Source: Calothrix brevissima NIES-22
GTDB lineage: Bacteria; Cyanobacteriota; Cyanobacteriia; Cyanobacteriales; Nostocaceae
Length of the DNA stretch: 64,000 bases
Reading direction: 5' to 3'
NCBI RefSeq assembly: GCF_002367995.1
Contig: NZ_AP018207.1
Coordinates: forward strand, 1,693,501 to 1,757,500
Both the position numbers and the translations under genes were made by a program. Under the pieces are notes generated by a model. The model had not been told where the DNA came from. It saw only the letters and a program-made list of their open reading frames with translations, and ran no database searches. Positions 62,824 through 64,000 of the stretch are shown here, one piece after another. Position 1 is the stretch's first letter. The number at the start of each line of letters is the position of its first letter.

Positions 62824-64000
62824 TTATTTAAAACCCTTTGTGACTTTTTTCTGTACCTTACCTTGTGGTTTAGATTTTTGCACTTCTCCTAAAGCTGCTT
62901 GAAATAACTTATGCAGATGTAGAGGAACGCTAGCAATTTCTGGTAAATCTGGCTCTAGAGGTTTGTTAAATTCTTGTAACAGAGCATCTAAATCCCTACT
63001 TAACTGAAAATCACCACGTTGCAAAACTGTTTGCAGTACATTTTCTAATGTATGAGGATACTCTTGGGCTAACCGATACCAAATAAAAGCATTAATACTT
63101 TTATCTTCTAAATAAAAGCGAATTAGTTTTTGCGCACCTTCAATATTTTGCCAATCTGCTGTTGATAAGATAGTTTTTACTTTACTATATGTTGGTAAAA
63201 ACATTTGTCCCCAACGAGGATGAGAAATAGCTGTCACCTGTTCTGCTTTCTTCAATTCAGCAGGTAAATCAACCTTTGGCATTACCATCTTACTACTGCC
63301 ATTATTCTTAAAGATTTCTGATGCTACATTTGCATCAGCACCCATTTCTTTGACTGCTGCTTTAATTTCTTCCTCATTAATTCCAGCTTCTTTTACTAAT
63401 TCATTGAGAGGTTTAGAAGTATCAATACCTGTAGCTGCTAAATACTTCTCAGTAATTAATTCTTGGAATTCACCTATTTTCTTATTTAGTTGATATCCTG
63501 GTAGTGTAATTTCATCTTTACCAAAAAATCCCACAAACATCTGATGATATTGGACAACTGATTGCCAAGCTTCTGCTAATAAATCTGGTGCATCGCTGTA
63601 AAGATGATTTTTATATTCTTCTTTAAAATTACCAATAGCTACAGCCAGTTTAGGGTTACCCAATTTACCCATAATTGTATAGTTACTAAAAAATGTCCAG
63701 TAACTATCGTTAACAGGAGAAATCCGAGTTAACAAAATTTCTCCTTCTTTAAACCGAGATGTTTCTTGCAAAGTTTGGGCATTATTTGGTTTAACGATGT
63801 AATATTTATCCGTTAACCAGTTCCTTAACTCAAAGCCATCAGCTAATATTTTCGTAATGGCAAATAAGCCCATAAAACTATGATGCCAAGAGCTAATTAA
63901 ATTGCGATCGCTCTGTGATAAATCAGGATGGCTATCGATAAATAATTCTAGCGGTGACTTATCGCCGACTTTCCCTTCTGTAATAAAGCTATCAATAACT
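62824..64000 (-). CDS. Hypothetical protein (5' end outside window)
   Basis: The frame is open to the right edge: codons read through from base 63999 with no stop, upstream of the ATG at 63873, so the gene is partial. The visible part is about 391 residues. It has no membrane segment or known motif that I recognise; it is helix-rich in the middle (GIDTSKPLNELVKEAGINEE) and ends basic (KPQGKVQKKVTKGFK). Function unknown. Confidence 0.8.
   Translation of the reverse strand, partial: VIDSFITEGKVGDKSPLELFIDSHPDLSQSDRNLISSWHHSFMGLFAITKILADGFELRNWLTDKYYIVKPNNAQTLQETSRFKEGEILLTRISPVNDSYWTFFSNYTIMGKLGNPKLAVAIGNFKEEYKNHLYSDAPDLLAEAWQSVVQYHQMFVGFFGKDEITLPGYQLNKKIGEFQELITEKYLAATGIDTSKPLNELVKEAGINEEEIKAAVKEMGADANVASEIFKNNGSSKMVMPKVDLPAELKKAEQVTAISHPRWGQMFLPTYSKVKTILSTADWQNIEGAQKLIRFYLEDKSINAFIWYRLAQEYPHTLENVLQTVLQRGDFQLSRDLDALLQEFNKPLEPDLPEIASVPLHLHKLFQAALGEVQKSKPQGKVQKKVTKGFK

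Noticed and set aside
1..64000. tRNA, rRNA, tmRNA or 6S RNA genes
   Set aside because: I looked for T-loop and rRNA-like blocks in the intergenic gaps and saw none. A covariance-model search would be decisive.
1..64000. Prophage, integrase or intact insertion sequence
   Set aside because: No recognisable transposase, integrase or phage structural gene. Repeats present are short non-coding elements.

Overview
This 64 kb window is chromosomal DNA from a cyanobacterium, most likely a filamentous, heterocyst-forming (Nostocales) type. The evidence is the frequent HIP1 octamer GCGATCGC, the photosynthesis genes petG and cytM, cyanobacteria-only families (DUF3727, DUF3370), large multi-GAF/PAS signalling proteins, and dense 7-bp and 9-bp tandem repeats (TGACAAC, GTCAACA, GACAAGGGG and similar) in most intergenic gaps. 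I see no rRNA, tRNA, CRISPR array, intact transposase or phage module. Genus-level assignment is not possible from sequence alone.

Layout. 1-6.8 kb: 3' part of a CobA-HemD fusion, coaE, two hypothetical proteins, TldD, and a MoaD/ThiS-like sulfur carrier. 7.3-14.4 kb: amino-acid-binding lipoprotein-like protein, ClC channel, HEAT-repeat protein, GNAT acetyltransferase with a repeat expansion inside it, two small membrane proteins, an AmpG-like MFS permease and MarC. 14.6-22.2 kb: nitrilase-family hydrolase, dhaL, beta-helix protein, Dus, dhaK and an acyl-CoA dehydrogenase. 22.2-28.6 kb: a 1384-residue hybrid histidine kinase, UspA and pgk. 28.8-33.8 kb: GNAT, ruvX, DUF3727, yqeG and proB.

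33.9-45 kb is the signalling-rich core. Reading on the minus strand from the right, it holds a Ser/Thr kinase with a zinc-ribbon head and a membrane tail, a membrane-anchored TPR/periplasmic-binding protein, and a chemoreceptor with three tandem GAF domains. Each GAF has both cysteines of a DXCF-type cyanobacteriochrome. A CheW-REC protein follows whose HPt-like domain has lost its histidine, then a PilZ/ATP-grasp/cyclic-nucleotide-binding fusion. Together with the FHA-GAF-adenylate cyclase at 52 kb, these suggest light input feeding taxis and second-messenger (c-di-GMP, cAMP) output. The domain content is read from sequence; the wiring is inference.

45.4-64 kb: ROK sugar kinase flanked by two direct copies of a small inverted-repeat element, Mut7-C RNase, argJ, a repeat-rich VCBS/CHAP protein, the cyclase, a DUF1800-DUF1501 pair separated by seven tandem 42-bp palindromic units, cytM and petG (divergent), rsmD, hisH, a peptidase C15-like protein, DUF3370, an SH3-like protein and a right-edge partial gene.

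The second theme is repeats invading genes. The proB start codon lies inside a heptamer array, the coaE leader is heptamers, an acetyltransferase carries an in-frame SPL expansion, two genes take their last codons from arrays, and the 3' end of dhaL is duplicated around a palindromic element.
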